Positions 15,568 to 25,905 are shown, counted from the first letter of the stretch. The stretch: DNA of 64,000 nt from Sphingobacteriales bacterium (GCA_027486795.1 JAIXOI010000053.1:1-64000); one strand, 5' to 3'. The notes: generated by a model not told the origin, from the sequence alone. Numbers and translations: made by a program.

Positions 15568-17214
15568 TTACTTGTTTATGGGTCCTTTGTAAGGTAAAAA
15601 CACCCCAAAAGTACTGCCTTGATGAATTTCGCTTTGCAAGCGTATGCTGCCACCATGTGCTTCTACCATGGCTTTTACGTAACTAAGCCCCAACCCAAAG
15701 CCTTTTACATTGTGTATGTTGCCAGTAGGCACGCGGTAAAACTTCTCAAACACCCGTTTCTGCTGTTCCTTGTTCATACCTATACCGGTATCGGTTACGC
15801 TTATTACAATGCCGTTGGCCGAATCCTTTGTGCTAATAGTTACGTATGGTGCGTCTTGCGAGTATTTAATAGCATTATCAACCAAGTTGGTGATAATATT
15901 GGTAAAGTGCACCTCATCGGCCAATACATTGGTGCTAGTTGCTTCTAGTTTCAGGGCAAAAGAGCCACCCCTGTCGTCCATTTGCAGCGCCATTTTATCA
16001 ACTATGGCTTTAATACGCTCGTGAACATCTACTTCGCAAAGGTTTAGCTTGGCTTCGCCTTTATCCAATACCGCCATTTGCAGTACCTTCTCTACTTGGC
16101 CGCCTAGGCGTTTGTTTTCTTCATTTATAACACCAGCAAAGCGTTGCAAACGTGCTTGGTCGGTAATTACATTGCTGCTCATCAACATTTCGCTTGCCAA
16201 CGATATGGTAGCCACTGGGGTTTTTAGCTCGTGGGTCATGTTGTTGATGAAATCCGTTTTCATATCGCTCAGCTTTTTTTGCCTGAAGATGATATAAACG
16301 GTATACACAAAACACAAGGTTATAACCAAGATAATAAGCATGCTAGAGAATGCCATAACGCCCAAGCTGCTTAAAATATAAGTATCCTTGTTCGGGAAAA
16401 AGAGCATCAATTGGCTAGGATTGGCAAAAATATCGTTTGGGAAAAGGATAACCCGGTGCGATTTTGACGGCATGTTGGTTTGGTAACCAATACTGTTGTA
16501 AATGGGCGCCCCGTAGGTACTATACACCGCAAACTCATAATCGGTATTGATGTCGCGACGGGTCAATTCTTCGTTTAAATACATCTGCAGGTCGGCCTTG
16601 CTTACCCGGTCGTTGAGCGAAGGTGGCTCAAGCAAATGGAGAAACAAATTGCTTACCATTTGCCGGCGCTGCTCCAGCTTATTACTTTGGTTTAGTAAGG
16701 TATACTGTATTTGTTCAGGGCTGTTATGCGTAAGCGTGTACCACTGTGCCGAATCGTCGACCTGGATGCAGATAACGCTCTGGTAATAGGTACAGCCTGA
16801 CGAGTCCATGGTCATGGTCGTATCCAAGTCTACCATAGTTTCGGGCACCAAGGAATTGGCCTCCATGCCAGCATACGATATTTTCTCTTTGCGCATATCG
16901 CCTTTTTGCCATTCGGCGGGCTTGCCACCTATGCAGTTGGGCTCGTACACCTCGTGCTGCACAATGTGCACATTGCCTGCGCCATTGCTCTGCAGGGCGT
17001 AATTGCTAAATTCGTCGGCGCCGGCTAAAAAGTTGAAGGTTTCCGCCTGTTCTACCCTATTGGCCACGTTTATCAAGGCATCTTTTACGTGACGATTGAA
17101 TTGCTGCTCGCGCAGGGCTACGGCATTATTAATCCAATATACCTGTATGCTCACCAGCGAAACCACCAGCATGCCCATTAAAACCGTTACCGCCGTTATG
17201 CTAAACTTATTCAC
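15568..17214 (-). CDS. rprX: Membrane sensor histidine kinase (RprX-like)
   Basis: 548 aa. TM1 is at about 7-29, a large periplasmic sensor at about 30-280, and TM2 at about 282-310. A HisKA domain follows with His328 in NNMTHELKTP, then a HATPase domain with N, G1 and G2 boxes (NLVDNAIKYS, DTGIGM, GFGLGLSYV). There is no HAMP domain. The start is GTG 17214. A perfect TACTTTTG box ends 4 nt before it, so the transcript may be leaderless; ATG at residue 13 is an alternative start. It phosphorylates the adjacent OmpR-type regulator. Confidence 0.88.
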   Translation of the reverse strand: MNKFSITAVTVLMGMLVVSLVSIQVYWINNAVALREQQFNRHVKDALINVANRVEQAETFNFLAGADEFSNYALQSNGAGNVHIVQHEVYEPNCIGGKPAEWQKGDMRKEKISYAGMEANSLVPETMVDLDTTMTMDSSGCTYYQSVICIQVDDSAQWYTLTHNSPEQIQYTLLNQSNKLEQRRQMVSNLFLHLLEPPSLNDRVSKADLQMYLNEELTRRDINTDYEFAVYSTYGAPIYNSIGYQTNMPSKSHRVILFPNDIFANPSQLMLFFPNKDTYILSSLGVMAFSSMLIILVITLCFVYTVYIIFRQKKLSDMKTDFINNMTHELKTPVATISLASEMLMSSNVITDQARLQRFAGVINEENKRLGGQVEKVLQMAVLDKGEAKLNLCEVDVHERIKAIVDKMALQMDDRGGSFALKLEATSTNVLADEVHFTNIITNLVDNAIKYSQDAPYVTISTKDSANGIVISVTDTGIGMNKEQQKRVFEKFYRVPTGNIHNVKGFGLGLSYVKAMVEAHGGSIRLQSEIHQGSTFGVFLPYKGPINK

Positions 17215-17218
17215 ACTA

Positions 17219-17226
17219 CAAAAGTA
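17219..17226 (-). promoter_or_regulatory. -7 box of the rprXY operon
   Basis: TACTTTTG on the minus strand, a perfect TAnnTTTG match, ending 4 nt before the GTG start codon at 17214. Confidence 0.5.
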
Positions 17227-17354
17227 TTGTATAACTCGTTGTAAAACTTATCCTTAACAAAGTTTAACCCTGTGGGTTGGTTTATTGGTTATTCAGTTGA
17301 TTAGTTAATGTGTGTATCGGTTTATCAGTGCATCGTTAAAGTAAGCCCTTCAGC

Positions 17355-17390
17355 GGGAACTAAGTTCCCAAAAAACGGAACTAAGTTTCG
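17355..17390 (-). terminator. Probable terminator of the alpha-2-macroglobulin gene
   Basis: Two tandem related hairpins: GGGAAC-TAA-GTTCCC (17355-17369) and CGGAAC-TAA-GTTTCG (17376-17390), separated by AAAAAA. Read on the minus strand, the imperfect one comes first and is followed by TTTTTT, resembling an intrinsic terminator. The doubled unit could instead be a regulatory site for rprXY. Confidence 0.4.
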
Positions 17391-17424
17391 CGCCAATGGG
17401 CTTTGTCTTGATACTTTATACTAA

Positions 17425-20400
17425 TTACTTGATACTTAAACGAACCCCCGCGCTATGCGCCGAAAACTCAGGTGCGTACATGCACTGTATGGTACTAATA
17501 CCATTGCTGAACGAGCCGCTGAGGTTTACGCGCAACGGGTACTCAAACACATGCGTGCCGCGCGGTAGCCTATCAAAGAAGAAGTTGGTAGCGGCATCGC
17601 GGGTGCTTTCATAGTAGCCCAAGCCGCCTTTCCATTTGTAGCTGCTTAGTACGTTTATCGGCTCCAAACCTGATGCGCGCATGTCCTTTAAGTGCACAAA
17701 CTCCATGTCCCTGTCCACGCGCACTTCAATGCGGACTTTCAACAAATCGCCAGGTTTTAGGTCAGTTTTTTCGGTTACCAGTTCTAGCACTGGGCCGCTG
17801 GCACCATCGCGTTGCACGTATAGTTGTTTCAAAATGCTGAGTGGCGTTTGGGCTGGGGTAATTTTATCCAACTGCTCAAAATACTGCCAATAAACCGCGC
17901 CCCAACTGATGCCTTTGCCCTCGCGGGTAGCAGTAATGTTGCCCATGTTGGCGGTTACGTCGCTGCCACTAATGGTGGTTTTGCTGTAGCCCGTGCCTGG
18001 CTCGGCGTTTTTGTTGCCGTCAATGGTTTTGTCGCCTAGTTTTACGGTCAGTTTTGGGGTTTCGCTAAGCCAATCGGTTCCTTCTAAAAGTAAGGCGTAG
18101 CAAGCATCTGCTGTCGCTTTGGTGTTGCCCCAATCTTGCACCTGCTTTTGCTTGAGTAACCAAGTACGCATAGCATCTACGGAGGTAGTGTCGTTTCCTG
18201 CCTCCACAAAAGCCTCAATCAAAAGTGCCTGTGCCTCAATGGGTGCCTCGTGCCAACCAAAGCCCGCACGAATCGATTTCCAGTACATGCCCAACTCTTC
18301 GTGATGAATGGCAGTTTGTTTCAGTGAAGTCATGATTAAGCCAACGGTTTTATCATTTTTGTCGCTTTCCAGCCTATTGAGCACAATAGCCGCCATGCCC
18401 AACTCGTAAGTCCCAAGCTTGTTCCAGTACTTTTTGGTTTGACCCAGGTAGTAGTCATAAGCAGTTTTACTAGCTTCTGGCACCGGATAGCTAAAGAAAC
18501 TGCGGCCATACAAATAGCTCAATTGAGTGCTCGAAAGTTGGTTGTCATCCAGCTTGGCTTTGTACTTCACCAAGTTGTCGTAATCCTCCTTGATGCGAGC
18601 ATCCAAGTAGCGCATGCCGTTCAATAGGGCCTTGTTCAATTGGTCTTCTTTGGCCAAATCAATAGTACCCATTTTCACCAAGCGGCCAATGCCGGTAACA
18701 ATGTATTGGGTAATGTAACGGTTATCTTGTCCGCCTTTAAACCACGGCCAGCCGCCGTTGGGGCTTTGTGCCTCCACCAATTTACGCAGGCTGTTTTCTT
18801 GCTGATGAGCCAAATTGTTCAGCTCAAACAACAAACCTACCCGTTTTTTGCGCTCGGTTTCATTTTGAGCTTGCAGCACCCAAGGTGTTTCTTCTAGGAT
18901 GATGTTTTTCAGCTCTTGATTTTTCTCTAAGTTGCTTACTAGGTTATCGGCGGTTTTCCATTGCTCAAACACCGCACGCAATTGCGGTTTGCTATTGGCT
19001 ATGTGCGCCGCAATGCTGTTGGCATAGTAGCGGTTAAAGGTCTGCTCGCTGCACTCATATGGGTACTCCATCAAGTACGGCAATGCTTGTATGGCATACC
19101 AAGCTGGGTTGGCGGTCAGTTCCAAGGTAAGGCCTTGGTGGCGCAGGGTTTTAGATTTGCCAGAGTTGAGCAGCTTGTCGAACGTCAGTTTTTTGGTTTC
19201 GGTGCCGGATAGGTTGATGGGCAAACTCTCAGTAACCAATATCCGATTGCTTAGGATGGGCAGAGCGCTTTCCTCGCCATCGGTGTAGTTACCAGCTTGC
19301 GCGCTTACGCAGTACACGACTGCCGAAACGCCTTCGGGCACTATCAGTGTCCATTTGGCCACAGCACTTTGGCCCTTGCCCATGTTTATGGGCTGACTGG
19401 CACCCAATAGCTTAAATTGCGCATCAATAGGCTGCATGCTAAAGGCATCAAACAATTGCAGCTTAGCGGTGCCGTTGAGTGCATTCTCACTGAGGTTGCT
19501 CACTTTAGTACTAAACACGATAGTATCGCCTTCGCGCAAAAAGCGTGGGGCATTAGGGAACACCATCAGTTCTTTTTGGGTAATGGCTTCTTTCTCTATC
19601 AACCCATAATCCAACGCTTGGGTGTGCGCAAATCCTTGAAATTTCCAACGGGTCAAAGCCTCGGGCACGGTAAATTTCAATACAAAATTACCCTCGGCAT
19701 CCGTTTCAACGCTTGGGTAGAAAAAGGCCGTTTCCTGTAGGTTTTTACGGGGTACTATGCCAGCCTCGCCGCCCGGCTGGTTGGGGTTGGGGGGTAGAGG
19801 TTGGTTTTGAAGAGCGACGATGTTGGATTCGCCACTACCTCCTCCATATCCTATTTCTACCCCTGGTACTTCCTCAATTGCTAAGTCCAAATTCTTGCTC
19901 CTGCTTCCTCCAGTGCTGGCAACCGTTTGAAGAGTCATCGTTGGTGATTCGCTCAACTCATCACTAAAAGAATAATAGATGTCACCGCGGCCTCTATAAT
20001 CGTAGTTTTGGTCGACCCCATAAAGCTCCAGCTCATCATACCGCTGTAAGCTATTCTCATACCAAAAATCTTCTGGATCAGCGACGCTGTAGTTATTAAA
20101 GTTGGCCGCACCAAATGGCCAACCATCCCAAGTATCCAAGCTGCTGTATCGTTGGCCGCGGCCAGGTAGGTTAAAGTCCCAATCATGCTTTACAAAAGCA
20201 TCCAACGAGGCATCGTACATACTGGCCAATAGCTCTGCGGCTACCTTCTCGCCTTTAGGGCCTTTGATGGTTATCTTCCATTGCTCCTCAGCACCCGGGG
20301 TAAGTTTATCCCTAAAGGTTTCAAATGATAGGCTAAGGTCTTTGGATGGATAAGGAACCGTTACTTGGAAATTGTCGCTATAAAGGCGGCCGTCCTTTAT

Positions 20401-23400
20401 GGATACAAACCGCACGCTTAAGCCACCACGGTTGGCTTCAGTAACCGGGAACTCCATTATCTTTTGCTCCTTGCTCAGTTTCAGCCACTCTTGCTTAATG
20501 ATTTTATCGCCTTGCACCACTTCATACAGCACCCGCACATCTTTAACTGCCGAGCCAATAAGGAAACGCAACTTGCTGCCCGGTTCCACGGTTGGCGTCA
20601 ATAGTTTGCTCCACAAGTATTGTGGCAACGGGATGTTCTTATCCTTTTCGCCAAACACCGTTACATATTGCATGCTCTTTACTTCCTGCTCGAAACGGTC
20701 TTTAGCCGTCAGTTCCACCGAATATACGCCCGGCTGCCAAGTGGCTAGGTTGGGCAAAAACTTGGTTTGAGTGCCTGTGTTCATACTGGTTTTAAACACT
20801 TCTGCACCTTTCACCCAGTTTTTATAATCCATCTCCTCGCCATAAGCATCCAACGGAAACTTTTTACGGAAGGCGCTTTCGGGTATCATGTTGGTATCCG
20901 GCATTTCCCATTGGCGGGTGCGCAACGGTTGCGCTGGCGCCTGCAATTGGTGTATGCTCAATTGCACTTGGGTAGGCTCGGGTTCGCCATTTAGGTTGTT
21001 GGCGTACAGATTGATGCTATCCTGCTTCGCTTTGTTGATGGCATCGGGCAGGCTTACCCCAATTTCCAACGCCTTATAACCCACCCGCACGGTGGTTTCG
21101 CTGCTATGCGTTTCGCCGGAAATATCCGTTACATCGGCATATACGCGGTAGCTAAATATCGGGTCGGTCTGCTTACCAACGGAGCGGTCAGGTATGGCTG
21201 AAAACTTAATGATGTAGCCGCCCGCACTATCGGTGGTTGTTATGCCCGAGGCTATCTCCATGGAAGGAGATGAGGGAAGGTAGCTCCTATACCAGCCCCA
21301 AATAGGGTATTGCACCTCGCGTACCACGCGGTAGCGCACCTTTGCCCCATCGATGTTGCTGCCTGCGTAAGCTTTAGCGGTGCCTTTTACGGTTACACTA
21401 TCATCTACTTTAAAGGTGCCCGTAATAGGCTCAAACGTAACCTCAAACTTAGGCCGCTTGTATTCTTCCACCTTAAAGTTGATATTACCGCAAGAGGTAT
21501 TGAAGGTGACATTGCCGGTAATGTTGCTGGCTGGCAACACAAAAGTGCCATTGAATGTACCGTATTCGTTGGTTTTGAAGGTGGCTTTACCAATCTCGCG
21601 GTAGTTATAGTCGCGCATAACTACCTCAATTTTCTCACCTTTCATCAATCGGCTTTCGATACCTTTGTTCTCAAACGCCAACCCTTTAAAGTGCACGGTC
21701 TGCCCTGGGCGGTAAATGGCTCTATCCAAGAAAAACTTGGTTTGCTGACTCCAATTCGGATCGTTTGGTTTGCCTTGACTAAAAAGGTAGTGGCCGTTAA
21801 TGCTGGTTACGGTATCCCCTTTGTAACCTATCTGCACTTTTATGTTTCGGTATTCGCTACTGCCATTTATCAGTACACGCCCTTCTTGGTTGGTTTTGTA
21901 GGTTTTGTCAACTTCTAATACGTTTTCTTGCAAGGTATAGTCATATCGGAACTTATAGGCTGTCACTTGGGCATTTTTAATTAGAGCACCGCTATTTCGG
22001 TCCGTTACCAATAAATCCAAACCGCCATTGGATAAGTCGCGGGCAATGTAACTTAAGTTAGATACTTGCACCTCGCCATAACTTACTATTTCCGAACCAC
22101 TAAACATATCATCTTTGCTAGCCAATAGATAGTATTTGCCTTGCGGCATAACTTCTATGGCTATTTCGTAAGCGTGGTTTTGGTAGTCGCCAGGGTTTGG
22201 TATGGCTTGCTCCCAAGAGCGATAAACGGGCAAGGCAATTAACCTTCTCGCGAATTCTTCTGAACTGTTGGTATTAATTTCATCATCCAAACTGGCGGTT
22301 ACTCTTACCAACCGCAAATAAAGCTTGTTCGTGTTTTTAGCATTCACCAGCACCAATGCTGGCTTATTGGGCTCAAGCACTTGTTCGGTTTGCAAGTTGT
22401 AAGTTGCATCTTCCATTTGCCTTATTAGGTTTGCGCAAAGAGTAGCTCCTTCATCATAGGGGTATTTGGCAACGGTGGCCTTACAAATAGCCAATGCCTC
22501 TTTCAGTTTCCAGCGGTAAGTTTCATCTTCTGTACTGTAGCCATTGCCTAAGTTTACGTAGTGCTGCGCAAGGGTATAGTTTACCATGGCGCTGCTGCTA
22601 TCGTTGTCATAGCGCTTAGCCAAAGCCGTTAAGGCTAAGCTATACAGGCTATCTTTTTCCGCTTGCGGCAATATCGATTGGTCTTTCACGAATGCCAATC
22701 GCTCCAACTCCACATATACCAACCCTGATGCATAGAGGCGGTCGGTTTGGTGGCTGGTAAGCTCTTGCAATAGTTGCAAGGCTATCAAATGAAAAGCACT
22801 GGTATCGGGGTGGTTGAGTTTGGTGGTGAGAAACTTCTCCGACAACCCAAATAGCTTCGGGTCGTCCATGTAAAACTTGTTGGCAGGTTGGGTGATGCCC
22901 GCTTCACTATTCTTAAAGAAATCAATCGCTCTGTGGGCCAAGAGGTCGTACAGCGTGGGGCGTAAGTCTCGCCTTTCGCCCTTCAATAATACGGGGTCAA
23001 ATACCTCAATAGGCGTCAACTTCAGGCTATCTGCAGGCTGAAGACTTAGCAAATACAAGGCGCTTACTTTCTCCACAAATTTGGCCGCATCCCAAGTTGC
23101 AGGGTCGGTGGCATCCTCGTCCATGGTTTCGGTGCGCTGCTGTATGTTCCATCGGTTGTTTTGGTAATAGCTCCAATACATATCCGCTAACCCCGAAAGC
23201 ATCACCTGCTTGGCAGGGAACGGTGCCTTTGCCACCTCGGCCTCAATGGCTTTAATGAAATTGAGCTGCACATCCTCCTCGTTTTCTAGCTTCAGCCCGT
23301 TTAGGTAAAATACAGTTTTCACCATTTGGGCATAGTCCTTTTCCTTTACTGCATTGGCATACAGCCCTTCCATCACCGGCAATGCCGACTTTGGTTGGCC

Positions 23401-23553
23401 GATGTTCAACAGGCTATCTACCAAGGCCCATTCGGCTTTATATTCTTTCCCTGCGGGGAATTGTAGCATATCGGTGGGTGCTTTATCCAAAACAATAGCA
23501 GCGGTAAGGCCCGTAATGGAAATGATGGCGAGAATAGTAAAGAGTTTGCGCAT
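17425..23553 (-). CDS. Large alpha-2-macroglobulin family protein with intact thioester motif
   Basis: 2042 aa from ATG 23553. The longer frame to 23589 only translates a repeat. It has a signal peptide (MRKLFTILAIISITGL), a helical TPR-like N-terminal region of about 400 residues, MG domains with RPGQTVHFKGL, and a glycine, proline and asparagine-rich stretch (GYGGGSGESN, QPLPPNPNQPGGE) that may be the bait region. The A2M core begins near residue 1276 (ETAFFYPSV). The thioester motif CSEQ has Cys1501 and Gln1504, followed by the alpha/alpha toroid. Bacterial A2Ms trap attacking proteases in the envelope. It is divergent from a secreted subtilase gene 356 bp away, which may be relevant to self-protection (inference). 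Confidence 0.92.
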   Translation of the reverse strand: MRKLFTILAIISITGLTAAIVLDKAPTDMLQFPAGKEYKAEWALVDSLLNIGQPKSALPVMEGLYANAVKEKDYAQMVKTVFYLNGLKLENEEDVQLNFIKAIEAEVAKAPFPAKQVMLSGLADMYWSYYQNNRWNIQQRTETMDEDATDPATWDAAKFVEKVSALYLLSLQPADSLKLTPIEVFDPVLLKGERRDLRPTLYDLLAHRAIDFFKNSEAGITQPANKFYMDDPKLFGLSEKFLTTKLNHPDTSAFHLIALQLLQELTSHQTDRLYASGLVYVELERLAFVKDQSILPQAEKDSLYSLALTALAKRYDNDSSSAMVNYTLAQHYVNLGNGYSTEDETYRWKLKEALAICKATVAKYPYDEGATLCANLIRQMEDATYNLQTEQVLEPNKPALVLVNAKNTNKLYLRLVRVTASLDDEINTNSSEEFARRLIALPVYRSWEQAIPNPGDYQNHAYEIAIEVMPQGKYYLLASKDDMFSGSEIVSYGEVQVSNLSYIARDLSNGGLDLLVTDRNSGALIKNAQVTAYKFRYDYTLQENVLEVDKTYKTNQEGRVLINGSSEYRNIKVQIGYKGDTVTSINGHYLFSQGKPNDPNWSQQTKFFLDRAIYRPGQTVHFKGLAFENKGIESRLMKGEKIEVVMRDYNYREIGKATFKTNEYGTFNGTFVLPASNITGNVTFNTSCGNINFKVEEYKRPKFEVTFEPITGTFKVDDSVTVKGTAKAYAGSNIDGAKVRYRVVREVQYPIWGWYRSYLPSSPSMEIASGITTTDSAGGYIIKFSAIPDRSVGKQTDPIFSYRVYADVTDISGETHSSETTVRVGYKALEIGVSLPDAINKAKQDSINLYANNLNGEPEPTQVQLSIHQLQAPAQPLRTRQWEMPDTNMIPESAFRKKFPLDAYGEEMDYKNWVKGAEVFKTSMNTGTQTKFLPNLATWQPGVYSVELTAKDRFEQEVKSMQYVTVFGEKDKNIPLPQYLWSKLLTPTVEPGSKLRFLIGSAVKDVRVLYEVVQGDKIIKQEWLKLSKEQKIMEFPVTEANRGGLSVRFVSIKDGRLYSDNFQVTVPYPSKDLSLSFETFRDKLTPGAEEQWKITIKGPKGEKVAAELLASMYDASLDAFVKHDWDFNLPGRGQRYSSLDTWDGWPFGAANFNNYSVADPEDFWYENSLQRYDELELYGVDQNYDYRGRGDIYYSFSDELSESPTMTLQTVASTGGSRSKNLDLAIEEVPGVEIGYGGGSGESNIVALQNQPLPPNPNQPGGEAGIVPRKNLQETAFFYPSVETDAEGNFVLKFTVPEALTRWKFQGFAHTQALDYGLIEKEAITQKELMVFPNAPRFLREGDTIVFSTKVSNLSENALNGTAKLQLFDAFSMQPIDAQFKLLGASQPINMGKGQSAVAKWTLIVPEGVSAVVYCVSAQAGNYTDGEESALPILSNRILVTESLPINLSGTETKKLTFDKLLNSGKSKTLRHQGLTLELTANPAWYAIQALPYLMEYPYECSEQTFNRYYANSIAAHIANSKPQLRAVFEQWKTADNLVSNLEKNQELKNIILEETPWVLQAQNETERKKRVGLLFELNNLAHQQENSLRKLVEAQSPNGGWPWFKGGQDNRYITQYIVTGIGRLVKMGTIDLAKEDQLNKALLNGMRYLDARIKEDYDNLVKYKAKLDDNQLSSTQLSYLYGRSFFSYPVPEASKTAYDYYLGQTKKYWNKLGTYELGMAAIVLNRLESDKNDKTVGLIMTSLKQTAIHHEELGMYWKSIRAGFGWHEAPIEAQALLIEAFVEAGNDTTSVDAMRTWLLKQKQVQDWGNTKATADACYALLLEGTDWLSETPKLTVKLGDKTIDGNKNAEPGTGYSKTTISGSDVTANMGNITATREGKGISWGAVYWQYFEQLDKITPAQTPLSILKQLYVQRDGASGPVLELVTEKTDLKPGDLLKVRIEVRVDRDMEFVHLKDMRASGLEPINVLSSYKWKGGLGYYESTRDAATNFFFDRLPRGTHVFEYPLRVNLSGSFSNGISTIQCMYAPEFSAHSAGVRLSIK

Positions 23554-23567
23554 AACGTAATATTTTG

Positions 23568-23600
23568 ATGTACGAGGTACGAGGTACAAAGTACAATGTA
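23568..23600. repeat. Heptamer repeat, copy B
   Basis: Tandem 7-nt units TACGAGG-TACGAGG-TACAAAG-TACAATG span 23571-23598, bracketed by ATG and TA. It lies 14 nt upstream of the alpha-2-macroglobulin start and is a single-armed relative of the palindromes at 8486-8559 and 34137-34231. Confidence 0.6.
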
Positions 23601-23909
23601 ATTTTTTACTTGGATAACCAGTTAACTAATAACCAATCAACCAATAGCTACCATAAAGATGCAAAATGGTAACCGTTTCCATAACGGATAAAATCCGCTA
23701 GGCGTTGTGTGGCCGCTGTAATACAACTTAAATTGACAACTGCCTTAAATGGTAACTCCTTATTTTAGAGGGTATTATCGGGTGCAATGCAATTGCTTTA
23801 AGCCGTTTTTTGCTTTTAGAATTAGAGAACAATTCTAAATACCGTATTTATATGTTATGAATGCACAAATTTTTCCTTAAATTGCAGTTTGGGTAAACCC
23901 TTACAATAA
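23601..23909. other. Divergent intergenic region with a perfect dyad
   Basis: No coding frame is supported. The region contains an 8-bp perfect inverted repeat TTAGAATT (23816-23823) and AATTCTAA (23831-23838) with a 7-nt centre, about 72 nt before the subtilase start, which looks like a dimeric repressor or activator site. A smaller hairpin CCGTT-TCCAT-AACGG lies at 23673-23687. No perfect TAnnTTTG box was found for either flanking gene. Confidence 0.45.
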
Positions 23910-25892
23910 GTGAAACAGATACTATTTTCCTTATTTTTTGTGTTGATGCTTGGCGTTTTGCCAGCTCAGAACATCGTGTTCCACTCAGAGTGGGAAGACT
24001 CTTTGGACAAAGAAGTGCTACGCGATAGGTTGATAGTGGAGTTTAAACAAGGCACCCCAGTTGCTTCGCAGCAGCTAATTTTGCAATTGGTTGGCCTGCA
24101 AGATGCTTGGCGCTTGCCATATCCCGAAGTGGTAATTGCCAAAATACCACGCGAAGTTGCCGATTACCGCGAATTGAAAACGATAATAGCCGCTCTAAAC
24201 CAATACAACGAAGTAAAACTAGCCACACCATTTATTCGCAGCCAAGGCCCAAACCCCGTTGGTATATTGAGCACGGTGGCCGTTGAAGTGGATAATGAAG
24301 TTGCCTTCCAACAGTTATTGGCTTTTGCCGAACGCAACCACTTGTACCCTATTTACCCAGATGCCTACATGAAAAACATTTGGTGGCTTACTACCAACAA
24401 ATACTCCGGCTACAATGCATTGGAAGCCGCCATAATGCTCAACCAAAGCGGTTTGTTCGGTTTTGCTGAGCCAAACTACTTGCTTACCCCTAGAACTGCC
24501 GCTGTTGTAAACGATCAGTTTTATAGCCGCCAATGGAATTTACAGAATGATAGCGCTACTTCATTTGTAAATGGCATTATCGCTTCGCCCGATGCCGATA
24601 TGGATGTGGATAGCGCCTGGACCATTACTACTGGCGAATCTTTTATTAGGGTAGCGGTTATTGACGCAGGAGTAGATACCTTGCACCCTGATTTGGTAGG
24701 CAAACTATTGCCGGGCTATGATGCCACGGGTGGCGGCAGCAACGGCTACCCTAATCTCGACAAGCCAAGCAATGCCCACGGCACTGCTTGTTCGGGCATT
24801 ATTGCGGCTACTGCCAATAACGGTATCGGTATTGCAGGTGTGGCCCATGGTTGCCAAATTATCCCGATTAAAGTTTTTTACTACATCGATACGGTGTATA
24901 GCGGTATCCCTTTGAACGACATACCTTATTCGACCTCGCAGTGGTTTGCCAATGCCATCAATTGGGCTTGGCGCAATGCCGAAGCCGATATTATGAGCAA
25001 CTCGTGGGGATTGGACGATATTTATTTGCAACTACTATCAGGTAGTCCTGCTTTGGTAGAAGAGGCCATTATAGCCGCTGCGGATAGTGGCCGATTGGGT
25101 TTAGGCACGCCTATGCTGTTTTCAAGTGGCAATGCCAATACCGAACCTATATGGCCTAGCCGACTGCCGCAAACTATAGCCGTAAATGCTACCAGTATGT
25201 GCGACGAGCGTAAGAGCCCTAACTCGTGTGATGGTGAAAACTGGACTGGTTGCTGGGGTTATGGACTCGAAGTATCGGCACCGGGCGTAAAAATTACAAC
25301 TTGCGATATAAGCGGAAACAAAGGATACACCAGCGGCGACTATACCTTTAGTTTCAATGGCACCTCTGCAGCTTGCCCCAACGCTGCAGCAGTGGTTGCG
25401 CTGATGCTTTCGGTGCGACCCGATTTGTCGTTAAGCGCGGTGCGCTATGTTTTGGGCAGCACTGCCGATAGAGTAGGGGGCTACAACTATAACCAAAACT
25501 ATACGGCTGGCACGTGGAGCAATGAACTTGGTTATGGCCGCGTAAATGCCTACAAAGCAGTAATTGGCGCTCAAGAATATACGGGCCATAATGAGACTGG
25601 CATTGTGGATGTGGCCAAAAACAACCAAATGCTGCAAATGTATCCCAACCCATTGCAGGGCGGCCAAGTAACCTTATCGTTCGATTTGCCCGCTAGCACC
25701 AAGGCACAAGTAAACATTACTGGTTTTGATGGGCGAACCGTGTACCAACAGGATATGGGCTTATTGTACGATGGCGCAAACGAGCATACCATTACCTTCG
25801 ACAAAATATTGGCTCCTGGTGCCTATTTGGTTGGCCTTACTACTGGCAACCAAACTACTTACTCAAGGCTGGTTATCATCAATCAGCAATAA
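23910..25892 (+). CDS. Secreted subtilisin-like serine protease with T9SS sorting domain
   Basis: 660 aa starting at GTG 23910. It has a signal peptide (1-19, ending LPAQ), a propeptide-like region (about 20-200), and an S8 peptidase domain with a complete triad: Asp252 in VIDAGVD, His290 in NAHGT and Ser486 in NGTSAACP. The last ~85 residues (from about 575, LQMYPNPLQGGQVTLSFDLP) form a type A T9SS C-terminal domain ending in the usual YSRLVIINQQ. The protein should cross the outer membrane by T9SS and be attached or released. It is divergent from the alpha-2-macroglobulin and followed after 13 nt by an ABC transporter gene. Confidence 0.93.
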   Translation: MKQILFSLFFVLMLGVLPAQNIVFHSEWEDSLDKEVLRDRLIVEFKQGTPVASQQLILQLVGLQDAWRLPYPEVVIAKIPREVADYRELKTIIAALNQYNEVKLATPFIRSQGPNPVGILSTVAVEVDNEVAFQQLLAFAERNHLYPIYPDAYMKNIWWLTTNKYSGYNALEAAIMLNQSGLFGFAEPNYLLTPRTAAVVNDQFYSRQWNLQNDSATSFVNGIIASPDADMDVDSAWTITTGESFIRVAVIDAGVDTLHPDLVGKLLPGYDATGGGSNGYPNLDKPSNAHGTACSGIIAATANNGIGIAGVAHGCQIIPIKVFYYIDTVYSGIPLNDIPYSTSQWFANAINWAWRNAEADIMSNSWGLDDIYLQLLSGSPALVEEAIIAAADSGRLGLGTPMLFSSGNANTEPIWPSRLPQTIAVNATSMCDERKSPNSCDGENWTGCWGYGLEVSAPGVKITTCDISGNKGYTSGDYTFSFNGTSAACPNAAAVVALMLSVRPDLSLSAVRYVLGSTADRVGGYNYNQNYTAGTWSNELGYGRVNAYKAVIGAQEYTGHNETGIVDVAKNNQMLQMYPNPLQGGQVTLSFDLPASTKAQVNITGFDGRTVYQQDMGLLYDGANEHTITFDKILAPGAYLVGLTTGNQTTYSRLVIINQQ

Positions 25893-25905
25893 GAAACAAT
25901 GCCAC

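Noticed and set aside
25726-25905. N-terminal extension of the ABC ATPase frame
   Set aside because: It overlaps the conserved T9SS domain of the subtilase in another frame; the ABC family start is at 25906.
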